Source: UMGS1649 sp045534225 (GTDB lineage Bacteria > Bacillota > Clostridia > TANB77 > CAG-465). From it: a stretch of 44,442 bases of DNA. The position numbers were made by a program, and so were the translations under genes. The DNA is taken from positions 1 to 44,442 of the forward strand of contig JAZSJJ010000002.1 in assembly GCA_045534225.1 (NCBI GenBank), in the 5' to 3' direction. Every line of letters begins with the position of its first letter. Within the stretch, counting starts at the first letter, position 1. The notes beneath the pieces are model-generated. The model was given only the letters and a program-made list of their open reading frames with translations, had not been told where the DNA came from and searched no databases. Of this stretch, positions 7,821 to 15,543 are shown piece after piece.

Positions 7821-8240
7821 TTATTCTTCATATTTATCTTTGTTTTTGTCGTTATCAAAAGTTACACCATGTACATTTATATTTACCGACTTAACTTTAA
7901 GTCCTGTCATGCCTTCAACAGAATTTTTTACTGATGTTTGAATAGAGAATGCAACTTCTGGTATTTTAACACCATATTTAACTATAACATATAGATTAAT
8001 TACTACTTCGTTACCTTCTAATTCTACTTTAACACCTTTAGCATATTTCTTATTGCTTCCTATAATTTGGTTTATTCCATCTACAAAGCCAAGCGTCATT
8101 CCTGAAACACCTTCAACTTCTGCGGCAGCAAGACCTGCTATTATTCCTATAACATCTTCAGATATTGTTAAGTTGCTAGCGATTTCAACATCTGCTCCAG
8201 CATTTACAATTTCTTCTTTCACTTCATTTTTGTTTTCCAT
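7821..8240 (-). CDS. Asp23/Gls24 family envelope stress protein
   Basis: 139 aa. The family core is clear: NLTISEDVIGIIAGLAAAEVEGV, then GVKVELEGNEVVINLYVIVKYGVKIPEVA and a C-terminal VKSVNINVHGV. Asp23/Gls24 proteins are cell-envelope-associated proteins of Gram-positive bacteria, membrane-tethered through AmaF in Staphylococcus aureus. The start is placed at the ATG preceding ENKNEV because AAAGGTGG lies directly before it; a start seven codons earlier would encode the SD itself. It is a single-gene unit with its own terminator. Confidence 0.9.
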   Translation of the reverse strand: MENKNEVKEEIVNAGADVEIASNLTISEDVIGIIAGLAAAEVEGVSGMTLGFVDGINQIIGSNKKYAKGVKVELEGNEVVINLYVIVKYGVKIPEVAFSIQTSVKNSVEGMTGLKVKSVNINVHGVTFDNDKNKDKYEE

Positions 8241-8327
8241 ATACGTACCACCTTTCAACAATTATTATTTTAACACGCTAAAACTTATTTTTAAAGTGTT
8301 TTTACCAATTAACATTATATAACACAT

Positions 8328-9341
8328 TTATAATATAGTTACATTTAACAACGAAATAGTTGCATTACCCAACAAATCTTCTAAATACACTGTATATGTT
8401 CCTGCTGTATAGCATATATATTCATTGTTTTCTACATTTTTTCCGTATTTAGAGAAATATTCTTTAGTTAAATTTCCCTTATCTATTTTTATTTTCGCAA
8501 CTTGTTCTGGATGATTAGGTTCAATTTTTACTACCGTATACCCGCTATATTTAACCATAGATATAGATGAGCCTGGTCCATCCACATCGACATTATTTAC
8601 AGTGTATGTAACTGTTTTTGCTGTACCATCCAAAGTATATTTTACCGTAACAACATAATTTCTTGTTACTTTACTTGCATTTACTGAATACTTTATATAT
8701 TCACCTTCTGTTACAGCACTTGCTACTGTTATAGAGTTAGTTGCAGTAACTGTTATTCCTGTCGCTTCGTTGGGAATCATTACATCCACTGTTACAGCTT
8801 CAGTTCCAAGTTCTAATCTGTTTACCCTAAATACAACTTCTTCTTTCCTAACTTCTTTATAGTTTTTAGGAAGTATACTTGTACTCATTCCAGAATAAAG
8901 TTCATCTGTTAGAGTATAATATTTAACTTTATTAAACTTAATTCCATTAATGTAATATACCTTGCCTGTTACTTCAGAAACCGCATAAATGTCTTTACTA
9001 TTTTTATTATTGCCATAAACAGTGTTTTTTATTCCTAATAAATTCAAATCTATACTATATAACGTTATATTGTTACTTGTTACTGTTTCACCTAATATTT
9101 GACTCTTCTCTTCTTCTTTTAGTTTAGACACATCAAATGTAACTTGAGAAACACTTGGATATTTTCCATTTTCCATGTAGTAATTATCTACTTTCGTTTG
9201 TACATCTAATATTTCTATTGCAAACTTTGTTTTATTTGTAGTAGCAATGGCATCACTACCTTCATACACAACCATACCTGCTATAAGGGCAAGCAATAAT
9301 ATTACTACCGTTAGATTAATTAATGTTATTCCTTTTTTCAT
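8328..9341 (-). CDS. Prepilin/pseudopilin-like protein with large head
   Basis: 337 aa. The leader MKKG precedes ITLINLTVVILLLALIAG, a class III signal with Asn instead of Glu at +5. Next comes VQTKVDNYYMENGKYPS (about 46-62), which resembles the GspG-type pseudopilin segment after the N-terminal helix. The remaining 270 residues are beta-rich, with a repeat of immunoglobulin-like character near the C-terminus (AGTYTVYLEDLLGN). It lies outside the pil operon, in a separate unit, but is probably handled by the same machine. An adhesive or tip function is inference. Confidence 0.7.
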   Translation of the reverse strand: MKKGITLINLTVVILLLALIAGMVVYEGSDAIATTNKTKFAIEILDVQTKVDNYYMENGKYPSVSQVTFDVSKLKEEEKSQILGETVTSNNITLYSIDLNLLGIKNTVYGNNKNSKDIYAVSEVTGKVYYINGIKFNKVKYYTLTDELYSGMSTSILPKNYKEVRKEEVVFRVNRLELGTEAVTVDVMIPNEATGITVTATNSITVASAVTEGEYIKYSVNASKVTRNYVVTVKYTLDGTAKTVTYTVNNVDVDGPGSSISMVKYSGYTVVKIEPNHPEQVAKIKIDKGNLTKEYFSKYGKNVENNEYICYTAGTYTVYLEDLLGNATISLLNVTIL

Positions 9342-9380
9342 ATAATCACCTTAGTTTAGTGATATTTTATATGATATTTA

Positions 9381-9470
9381 TTAAATTAGCAAGTATCTTA
9401 TTTCATTAAGTAAAACAAAAAGCGAAAACGCTATTATTAATATTCCTAAAGCAACAACAAACTTTTTCAT
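9381..9470 (-). CDS. 29-aa hydrophobic peptide
   Basis: A short frame with a good SD (AAGGTGATTAA before ATG, almost the same leader as the neighbouring prepilin gene). It encodes MKKFVVALGILIIAFSLFV and ten more residues: a two-lysine N-terminus and one membrane helix. It could be a real small membrane protein or a leader peptide of the prepilin gene 39 bp downstream. No family is recognised. Confidence 0.4.
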   Translation of the reverse strand: MKKFVVALGILIIAFSLFVLLNEIRYLLI

Positions 9471-9493
9471 TTAATCACCTTGTACAATATATG

Positions 9494-9524
9494 AAAAAAA
9501 GATCTTACTTATGTAAGATCTTTT
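9494..9524 (-). terminator. Terminator after the dgkA-like gene
   Basis: Perfect 12-bp stem AAAAGATCTTAC / GTAAGATCTTTT with a 4-nt loop and a T-run on the minus strand, ending the yqfC-yqfD-ybeY-dgkA unit. Confidence 0.85.
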
Positions 9525-9566
9525 GCTATTATTAATATTTAATTTATTAACATTCAACTATTTGTT

Positions 9567-10373
9567 TTACCAAAGCTTAAATGTCCAATCTGCAACATGT
9601 GGCGTTAACTTTGTTAATTGATATAAAGCTAGTACAACTAGAACTCCTAGCGCCGCACTTAATACAACTTGAAGCATTGTAGTTTTATCGTTTTCTCTTT
9701 TCATCGAAGAAACCATTACACTAAGTACAAAAGCTACTCCTCCAACAAGTAAACTTTCAGTTATTACTAAAAGATATGTTGCTAAAGCAAAGCTTATCAT
9801 TACCCTTGCGCTTGGAAAAGATTTAACATAGTTTCTTTCACCTTTCTTTGTAAATACGCCTTTAAGTATTGCAACTAACAATACAACTGTAAATAATATT
9901 GCTACTGTTATATGTGACCTTGTACTTAATACTGCGTGTAGTAATTCTGTTGAAGCAACTTTAAGCTTGTCTATAAATAATAGATATGCAACAATTACAG
10001 ATATTGTACTAGCAATTAGCACTCCACCTGCTGCTATATCTTTTGCTGCTTTTGCATCCAAGTTATATTCCGTTGTAATTAGATTTACTACATATTCTAC
10101 CACTGAATTTATCATCTCAGCAAATATAACAAAACCAATTGTTATTACTAGGCATATAAGTTCTACTTTTGAAAAATCAAAAAACAAACTTATAAAGAAA
10201 ACTAATGCACCAATAAAATAGTCAATCCTTAAATTTCTTTCAGTCTTGAAAGCATGGATTATTCCGTTTAATGCGTTTTTAGTTGCAGAAAACCAAGTTT
10301 TATTCTTGTGCTCGTTATCCAAATTCTCATCTAGATTCTTGTCTTTTAGCTTTTCGTCCAAACTACACTTCAC
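9567..10373 (-). CDS. dgkA: DgkA-type lipid kinase fused to a degenerate PAP2 domain
   Basis: 268 aa. Residues 25-130 are a prokaryotic diacylglycerol/undecaprenol kinase: ATKNALNGIIHAFKTERNLRID, then FAEMINSVVEYVVN with the conserved Glu residues and three membrane helices. Residues 150-268 look like a PAP2 phosphatase with further helices, but the catalytic signature PSGH is PSAR (SFPSARVMISF) and the second motif (SR...H) is SSMKRENDKTT, so both catalytic histidines appear lost. The first half probably phosphorylates undecaprenol or diacylglycerol; the second may now be structural. It overlaps the ybeY stop by 11 bp. The dgkA-after-ybeY order is standard in Bacillota. Confidence 0.85.
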   Translation of the reverse strand: MKCSLDEKLKDKNLDENLDNEHKNKTWFSATKNALNGIIHAFKTERNLRIDYFIGALVFFISLFFDFSKVELICLVITIGFVIFAEMINSVVEYVVNLITTEYNLDAKAAKDIAAGGVLIASTISVIVAYLLFIDKLKVASTELLHAVLSTRSHITVAILFTVVLLVAILKGVFTKKGERNYVKSFPSARVMISFALATYLLVITESLLVGGVAFVLSVMVSSMKRENDKTTMLQVVLSAALGVLVVLALYQLTKLTPHVADWTFKLW

Positions 10374-10860
10374 ATCCTTCTAATATTTTTTCTTCAAGAA
10401 CTCTCATTTCCTTTTTCTCTTCAGGTATCTCGTGATCATAGCCTAAAAGATGACAAATACCATGTACTATCATGTATAGCATTTCTCTGTTGAAGCCTGT
10501 ACCATATTCTACAGCATGTCTTTCTATAACATCCATACAAAGTACTATATCTCCAATAGACATTTCAGTATCACACTTGTCCGCTTTCATTTTAGCTAAT
10601 TCTTCTCTTGTAAATATAGGGAAAGATAAGACGTCAGTTGGAGCGTCTACCTTTCTATATTCATTATTTATTTGTTTAATTTCTTCCTCTGTTACTACAC
10701 CAATTCCGATGTATACATTTGGAAGATTAAAGCCTTCTAACTTAAAGGCTTTTGCAACAAGTTTATCTATTGCTAGTTTATATGTTTCAATAAACTTGTT
10801 GTATTTTTCGATCATTTCTTTAACTTCATAATTTGTATAATAGTCTATACTTATTCCCAT
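10363..10860 (-). CDS. ybeY: YbeY endoribonuclease
   Basis: 165-aa zinc metalloprotein involved in 16S rRNA 3' maturation and ribosome quality control. The signature HGICHLLGYDHE near the C-terminus supplies the three metal-binding histidines, and PTDVLSFP precedes it as in all YbeY. Length is normal. SD GGGGAT lies upstream. It starts 1 bp after yqfD and overlaps the lipid kinase gene, so it is in the same unit. Confidence 0.95.
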   Translation of the reverse strand: MGISIDYYTNYEVKEMIEKYNKFIETYKLAIDKLVAKAFKLEGFNLPNVYIGIGVVTEEEIKQINNEYRKVDAPTDVLSFPIFTREELAKMKADKCDTEMSIGDIVLCMDVIERHAVEYGTGFNREMLYMIVHGICHLLGYDHEIPEEKKEMRVLEEKILEGCEV

Positions 10861-10861
10861 A

Positions 10862-12034
10862 TTACTTATCCCCTGTCTCTAAAAATTCCCCTATATTTTC
10901 CTCGACGCTTACCGTTACTTTGTATATTATACCTTCTTTTGTATTTTCAATTTCCACATTCTTATCTTTAACATTACTACCACTTGTTAGTATCTGGTTT
11001 AAAAATAGGTCTAATTCTTGCTCACCCTGTGTGATGAGGCTATCCTTTGTATTTACAATATCCTTTAAGATATATTCTTCATATGTATTAAAAATAATTG
11101 AAACGTTTGCCCCTAAAAAGCGAAACATTTTGACTTTACTAGTTATATCATATTTATATTTTTTTGGCAAACATTTTAATACAAATTCTTTATTATTTAT
11201 TCCTACTCCAACACCAAACATTGATTTACCGGTCTTTTCTTTAACAATATTTTTTTCTTTGTATTCCTTGCTAAAATTATATTCTACTATTCCTCTAACT
11301 ACACCACTCGCATGTACCCTTGTTTCTCCGGCCACAGCACTTTTATCTACCCCGGCAATTAATATTTCTCCGTTTTTTACAAAACTTCCTTCTTTATACA
11401 TTGCTGTTCCTGACGATGCTACTATCCTTGTAATAACGGCGTCCTTAACTGCTATTATATCTCCGTTTACGCTTCTATCTTCCTCTTTAGATATTATCTT
11501 TTCTTCTATTGTTATTTTCATAGTAGTTCCTACAATGTCTACACCAACCCACGCTGCATCATAAATATTGGCTCTCAAATAATCTGATAAATTACCTTTA
11601 GAGATTTTTTTCTTTAATGTTCCAGGTACCATTTTATACTCTCTTAAAAGTTTATTTATACTTTGAGTATTTATTCTTTCGTTGCCTTCTATTTCAATAT
11701 GCCATACAAAGCTTGAAGATACTATGTATATAACCGACACTAATATTAACATGTATAAAGAAACTCTTCTTTTTCTGTATCTAAAAATATCAAAATATAT
11801 TCCTTTCTTAGAAATGATTTTTGTTCTACATCTACTCTTTTTTACATATGGTAATATTTTTTTGAAATCTTTAGATTCTATGTTAAAGGTAATGTTTCCA
11901 ACGCCTAACACCTTTACATCCCAAACGTCTATACCATTATTCTTCAATAGATTTATTAACCTTTCAACAAAGAAACCAGAAACTTCTACTGTTACTACTG
12001 CTTTTATATTTTTACCTATTTTACTAATTTTCAT
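10862..12034 (-). CDS. yqfD: Sporulation protein YqfD
   Basis: 390 aa with the YqfD plan: an N-terminal cytoplasmic domain (1-90, including GNITFNIESKDFKKILPYVKK), one membrane helix (about 92-110, VSLYMLILVSVIYIVSS), then a large extracytoplasmic domain with WHIEIEGN and ITRIVASSGTAMYKEGSFVK, a segment resembling the hammerhead/biotinyl-type fold. YqfD is needed for sporulation in Bacillus and Clostridium, likely in the mother-cell membrane. The start overlaps yqfC by 11 bp. In B. subtilis the next genes would be phoH and pgpH; both are missing here and ybeY follows directly. Confidence 0.92.
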   Translation of the reverse strand: MKISKIGKNIKAVVTVEVSGFFVERLINLLKNNGIDVWDVKVLGVGNITFNIESKDFKKILPYVKKSRCRTKIISKKGIYFDIFRYRKRRVSLYMLILVSVIYIVSSSFVWHIEIEGNERINTQSINKLLREYKMVPGTLKKKISKGNLSDYLRANIYDAAWVGVDIVGTTMKITIEEKIISKEEDRSVNGDIIAVKDAVITRIVASSGTAMYKEGSFVKNGEILIAGVDKSAVAGETRVHASGVVRGIVEYNFSKEYKEKNIVKEKTGKSMFGVGVGINNKEFVLKCLPKKYKYDITSKVKMFRFLGANVSIIFNTYEEYILKDIVNTKDSLITQGEQELDLFLNQILTSGSNVKDKNVEIENTKEGIIYKVTVSVEENIGEFLETGDK

Positions 12035-12371
12035 CTATACCTCTTTTTTCATACTCCACATTAGTAATATTACCTTCTATTACAAGTTCATCATTACCCA
12101 TTTCTTTTATTTCTAGCTCTTTTCCAGATATAGCAAACCCATACTTTTTAGTTATTATTCTTACATAACTAGTATAATAGTCTGCGATTTTATATTTTCC
12201 TTCTAAATACAAATATTTATTACCTATAGTAGTTATTTTTATATTGTCTCCCACGAGTTCTTTAGGTATTTCTAAAAATTCTGCTATTCTATTTACCATA
12301 TCTTCTCTAAGCTCACTGTGTTTCTTTACTTTTCTTAGACTAATACTTGTCTTGTGCTTTTTTACTTTCAT
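12024..12371 (-). CDS. yqfC: Sporulation protein YqfC
   Basis: 115 aa, YabP/YqfC family: RMVNRIAEFLEIPKELV-type start (here VNRIAEFLEIPKELVGDN) followed by ITTIGNKYLYLEGKY and a C-terminal LVIEGNI strand. It is small, soluble and beta-rich. In Bacillus its gene is read by mother-cell sigma-E. SD GAGGTG precedes the ATG. No convincing sigma-E promoter is visible in the 157-bp divergent gap to the two-component system. It is first in the yqfC-yqfD-ybeY-dgkA unit. Confidence 0.9.
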   Translation of the reverse strand: MKVKKHKTSISLRKVKKHSELREDMVNRIAEFLEIPKELVGDNIKITTIGNKYLYLEGKYKIADYYTSYVRIITKKYGFAISGKELEIKEMGNDELVIEGNITNVEYEKRGIDEN

Positions 12372-12465
12372 CTAGACACCTCAATATATTTTACTGTCGT
12401 AGAGTACTATTTATGCTAATTACAGATGTTTTTCCAAATATTACCTATTGTGTGTAAAAACATAC

Positions 12466-12494
12466 TTGCATTAACTGGTAAAAATAGGTAATAT
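12466..12494 (+). promoter_or_regulatory. Promoter of the two-component operon with overlapping operator-like repeat
   Basis: TTGCAT, 17 nt, TAATAT. An inverted pair of TATTACCTATT (12439-12449, and its complement at 12483-12493, overlapping the -10) flanks the -35. The upstream copy extends to TATTACCTATTGTG, repeated exactly at 14652-14665 beyond the operon. Confidence 0.6.
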
Positions 12495-12528
12495 ATTTCT
12501 TGCACGCCAAAATAGGAGTTGATGCTTT

Positions 12529-13212
12529 ATGTTAAGAATTGGAATATGTGATGATGATATACATTCCATAAATTATGCAAAGAAACTTATCGAGTCTCAG
12601 CTAATCGCTTTAGACTTTGATGCCGATATAACCATATATACAACTGATCAACAAGAAATATACACTGAAATTGCCAAACGCAATATTGATATATTGTTTT
12701 TAGATATTAATTTTAATAATGGTAAAGATGGAATTTCCTTTGCCAAAGAATTAAGAGTTGTTAATAAGAAATTCAAGTTAGTGTTTGTGACTAGTCACTT
12801 TGAATATGCAATGCTAGCATTTTCATGTAAGACATTCGATTACATACTTAAGCCTTTAGACATGGACAAGGTATCTGTTGTTTTAGCTCGTCTTAAAGAT
12901 GATTTAACTTCGGCACATACACGACTAATTAAAATAAATAAAGATTACACACTACGTACCGAAGATATACTCTTTATAGAGCACAGTAAATCTAAAACTA
13001 CAATATACACAAAAGATGCGGTTTATGAAACGTGTTTGTCGTTAAATACAATAATTAAATCCTTACCCGATTCTTTTATTAGAAATCATAGATCATATAT
13101 TGTAAACAAAAACGAAATTGTTAAAATAGATAAAGAAAACAAAATCATATATTTTGACAACAATCTAAACTGTCCTCTTGGACAACTACTTCATTTTATA
13201 CAAGGAGTTTAA
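12529..13212 (+). CDS. LytTR-family response regulator
   Basis: 227 aa. Receiver domain 1-120: acidic patch DDD (8-10), phospho-acceptor Asp59 in DILFLDINFN, and FDYILKPL with the conserved Lys. LytTR DNA-binding domain 130-227: INKDYTLRTEDILFIEHS and SFIRNHRSYIVNKNEI, the family signature. AgrA, ComE and VirR-type regulators have this build and often serve peptide quorum sensing. SD AGGAGTTG is upstream and the kinase gene follows after 2 bp. No agrB or agrD-like gene is seen nearby, so the signal is unknown. Likely autoregulated through the repeats at its promoter (inference). Confidence 0.9.
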   Translation: MLRIGICDDDIHSINYAKKLIESQLIALDFDADITIYTTDQQEIYTEIAKRNIDILFLDINFNNGKDGISFAKELRVVNKKFKLVFVTSHFEYAMLAFSCKTFDYILKPLDMDKVSVVLARLKDDLTSAHTRLIKINKDYTLRTEDILFIEHSKSKTTIYTKDAVYETCLSLNTIIKSLPDSFIRNHRSYIVNKNEIVKIDKENKIIYFDNNLNCPLGQLLHFIQGV

Positions 13213-13214
13213 TT

Positions 13215-14549
13215 ATGAATACACTAGATTTTTTAATAACAATAGTTTTTCTATTTATAGAAGCTATAGGTATAACATATTCATTGACAGTTCTCATATA
13301 TATTGCAAATAAAACTCGAAAGCAAGATGAATATTCTTTTTTAGAATTATTTGTAGCAATATTTATTACTCTAGTTCTAAATAAAGTGTTAATACATAAC
13401 ATGGTTCCGAACGATATATTCTTAACAATAGCAATATACATGTCAACCATACTGTTTAGTTGTTACAATTTATATAATTTGAAAGTGATTAAATGCTTAA
13501 TTATAGCCGTACTTGCCACACTGTTTCCAATTGTAATTAAAGCTATTATATCTTTAATATTATTAGACTTTGATTTGACACTTGCGTCTCTATTAGTAAA
13601 GCCGCTATCATATAGCCTATTTACAACTGGTATTTCTGCTTTACAAGCTGCAGTGGCTTTAATTATAAAGATATGTAATAAATCGCTTTCAAATATTAAT
13701 GGTAGAAAAATAAAATATTTCGCACCACAGTTAATTATAATATTTTTATGCTTATTACCTAATATGTTTTTCCTTATGGTGAATAATTTTAGATATTCTA
13801 AAATATTCATTATAATAAATGTAACTCAAATGCTTCTAATTACCATGGTTAGTATATTTAACTTAAGGCTTGTTTCAAAGCAAGAAGCAACTAAGCAAAA
13901 ACTAGAAAACACTTTAATATACAACAAAACTTTAAGTAAAGTTAACGAGGGTGTTCGAGGATTCAAACATGATATGGGAAATATTGTACAAGCTATTTTA
14001 GGCTACATAGCAATTAACGATTCAGAAGGCGCTAAAGCTTATTGCCAAAATCTTGTTTTAGGTTTCAACGATATAAACACCTTGTCTATTCTTTCGCCTA
14101 AAGTTATAGATGATCCTGGTATATATGGTATCGTTGTGAAGAAAATATTAGAAGCACGCGAAAATAATATGGCACTTACCTTAGATATAACAACTACTGT
14201 ATCTAAAATTAATTTCCCTATGTTTGAGCTTTCTCGAACACTAGGAATACTTTTAGATAATGCAATAGAAGCAGGTGAAAATACAGATGCTAAAAAATTA
14301 ATAATCAGCATGCATCACGATTACAAAAGAAACTCTGACGTAATATCCATCTCTAATTCAGTAAAGGATACAAATATAGACGTAGATAGAATCTTTAATA
14401 AAAACTATTCTACTAAAGAAAGACCGTCTGGTTTTGGATTATATGAAATTAAAAAGTTCCTTAGAAAATATTCTCAAGGTAATATAACAACAAGCATAGA
14501 TAAAAAGAACAAACTATTTACTCAAACATTAACAATATATGCAACTTAA
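13215..14549 (+). CDS. AgrC/GHKL-type sensor histidine kinase
   Basis: 444 aa. Residues 1-220 hold about six membrane helices. The H-box is RGFKHDMGNIVQAI with His252, typical of the SpoOB-like, AgrC-type kinases. The ATPase domain has the N-box LLDNAIEAGENT and the G-box SGFGLYEIKKFL. The pairing with a LytTR regulator marks an AgrC/ComD-like membrane receptor; these usually sense secreted peptides. SD AAGGAG overlaps the end of the regulator gene, indicating coupling. A strong terminator follows. Confidence 0.9.
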   Translation: MNTLDFLITIVFLFIEAIGITYSLTVLIYIANKTRKQDEYSFLELFVAIFITLVLNKVLIHNMVPNDIFLTIAIYMSTILFSCYNLYNLKVIKCLIIAVLATLFPIVIKAIISLILLDFDLTLASLLVKPLSYSLFTTGISALQAAVALIIKICNKSLSNINGRKIKYFAPQLIIIFLCLLPNMFFLMVNNFRYSKIFIIINVTQMLLITMVSIFNLRLVSKQEATKQKLENTLIYNKTLSKVNEGVRGFKHDMGNIVQAILGYIAINDSEGAKAYCQNLVLGFNDINTLSILSPKVIDDPGIYGIVVKKILEARENNMALTLDITTTVSKINFPMFELSRTLGILLDNAIEAGENTDAKKLIISMHHDYKRNSDVISISNSVKDTNIDVDRIFNKNYSTKERPSGFGLYEIKKFLRKYSQGNITTSIDKKNKLFTQTLTIYAT

Positions 14550-14563
14550 ATACAAAAATAAAG

Positions 14564-14595
14564 AAATAAAGAACACCTAATGGTGTTCTTTATTT
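14564..14595 (+). terminator. Terminator of the two-component operon
   Basis: Perfect 14-bp stem AAATAAAGAACACC / GGTGTTCTTTATTT with loop TAAT, 15 bp after the kinase stop. Confidence 0.85.
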
Positions 14596-14976
14596 GTTGG
14601 TTGGAATATATATATATTTAATTCCTATTTCCTAATTTAATTTACAAATCTTATTACCTATTGTGGAAATGTACTTAAGATTTTTTATCCGTTCGTTTAT
14701 CCATATTTTTTTCCTCCTTGTTAAAATATATTAAAAGCTTTCTTGGGTTAGCTCTTAAACTATTTAATACCTCTTATATAACAAGAAAGTTTTATCCTTT
14801 TACGGACTATTTCTTTTCTTCCCTCAAACATATTTTAATATATGATTATTCTATTTCTATTAAATTGTTATAAAATGTACAAAAAACGTTTCAAGATGTT
14901 CTGCTTTCTAGCTACAAACCAAACTCTGTATTTCACAGATTTTTTATGTGTTTTCACAAGATAATTCTTTTTTGTA
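14596..14976. other. 380-bp region without a clear gene; possible small minus-strand transcript
   Basis: No long frame exists. The region holds the 14-nt repeat shared with the two-component promoter (14652-14665). On the minus strand, a promoter-like TTGAAA-16-TATAAC (14867-14894) is followed by a roughly 160-nt leader with an inverted repeat CTTTCTTG...CAAGAAAG, then a strong AAGGAGG and a nine-codon frame (14675-14704, MDKRTDKKS). It could be a regulatory RNA, a leader peptide or debris. Confidence 0.35.
14652..14665 (+). repeat. Second exact copy of the TCS promoter motif
   Basis: TATTACCTATTGTG, identical over 14 nt to 12439-12452. The core TATTACCTATT also occurs inverted at 12483-12493. 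The spacing on both sides of a regulator-kinase pair suggests a binding site for its own regulator. Confidence 0.5.
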
Positions 14977-15003
14977 ACATTTTTTAATATTCAACATAGT
15001 ATA
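14977..15003 (+). promoter_or_regulatory. Sigma-K-like promoter of the Cys-rich peptide gene
   Basis: AC, 16 nt, CATAGTATA, which matches the Bacillus sigma-K pattern (AC, 16-17 nt, CATANNNTA). It lies about 20 bp before the start codon, just ahead of the SD. The same layout occurs before the coat-like gene at 26324-26926. Confidence 0.55.
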
Positions 15004-15022
15004 TCTTAAGGAGGTGAATGTT

Positions 15023-15175
15023 ATGAACAATTGTTGTAACATTTCTGATTCGATGAATGATTGCGGTTGCGGCTGCAATAGTTGTAATTCAAATAGTTCT
15101 TCTGGCTGCTCTTTTATTTGGATTATATTGATAGCCTTGATAATTCTTTTCTGCTGCTGTGGTAATAACAATTAA
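15023..15175 (+). CDS. Cys-rich small sporulation-type membrane peptide
   Basis: 50 aa with a near-ideal SD (AAGGAGGTGA). Ten cysteines: CC at 4-5, C14/C16/C18, C21, C29 and CCC at 44-46. The first 30 residues are polar (Asn, Ser, Gly, Cys); residues 31-43 form one hydrophobic helix (FIWIILIALIILF) and the end is GNNN. The polar head, single C-terminal helix and short tail recall the YjcZ-type small spore proteins of Bacillota. A sigma-K-like promoter and terminator frame it as a single-gene unit, consistent with a late mother-cell coat component cross-linked through cysteine. Function is inferred. Confidence 0.7.
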   Translation: MNNCCNISDSMNDCGCGCNSCNSNSSSGCSFIWIILIALIILFCCCGNNN

Positions 15176-15190
15176 ATTTAATACATAGAA

Positions 15191-15226
15191 AAACAAGCAA
15201 CTCACGCTATTGTGATTTGCTTGTTC
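15191..15226. terminator. Bidirectional terminator
   Basis: AACAAGCAA-c-TCAC / GTGA-t-TTGCTTGTT stem between the Cys-rich peptide gene (plus) and divIC (minus). It touches the divIC stop codon and serves both converging units. Confidence 0.75.
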
Positions 15227-15540
15227 TATTTGCTTACATCTATAAATATTCTTTCGTGCGGTTTTACAAGGCCACATTCTTCTCTTGCTATTTTTTCTAT
15301 AAAAGCAGGATCATCTACATTTTTCTTAATCTCATTTAATTCATTTGTTCTTGCTTCAGCATTTGCTATTTCTTGATTTATTCCATCAATTTTTACATTA
15401 TACTCATTTATTTCAAATTGTTGTTTTACGAAAGTAATAGAAAAATAGACAAGACAAACAATCAGAAGTACCCTGACATAATCTACTCTGTACTTCTTCT
15501 TTTTCTTTTTATTAACTTGTGAATTCAAAGAACTTGCCAT
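15226..15540 (-). CDS. divIC: FtsB/DivIC-type septum protein
   Basis: 104 aa: a basic cytoplasmic start (six consecutive Lys), a membrane helix (about 22-41, YVRVLLIVCLVYFSITFV), a coiled coil with EINEYNVKIDGINQEIANAEA, and the typical C-terminal DPAFIEKIAREECGLVKPHE. It is a bitopic divisome component partnering with FtsL and DivIB. It follows yabP-yabQ as in Bacillus and many clostridia, so it may also be read from the sporulation promoter. No other promoter is evident in the 3-bp gap. Confidence 0.92.
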   Translation of the reverse strand: MASSLNSQVNKKKKKKYRVDYVRVLLIVCLVYFSITFVKQQFEINEYNVKIDGINQEIANAEARTNELNEIKKNVDDPAFIEKIAREECGLVKPHERIFIDVSK

Positions 15541-15543
15541 ATT

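Noticed and set aside
12372..12465. Sigma-E promoter of yqfC
   Set aside because: GCATAAATA resembles a -10 but no suitable -35 lies 13-15 nt upstream.
14710..14830. T-box, preQ1 or c-di-GMP riboswitch in the minus-strand leader
   Set aside because: None of the conserved core sequences of these classes could be found by eye.
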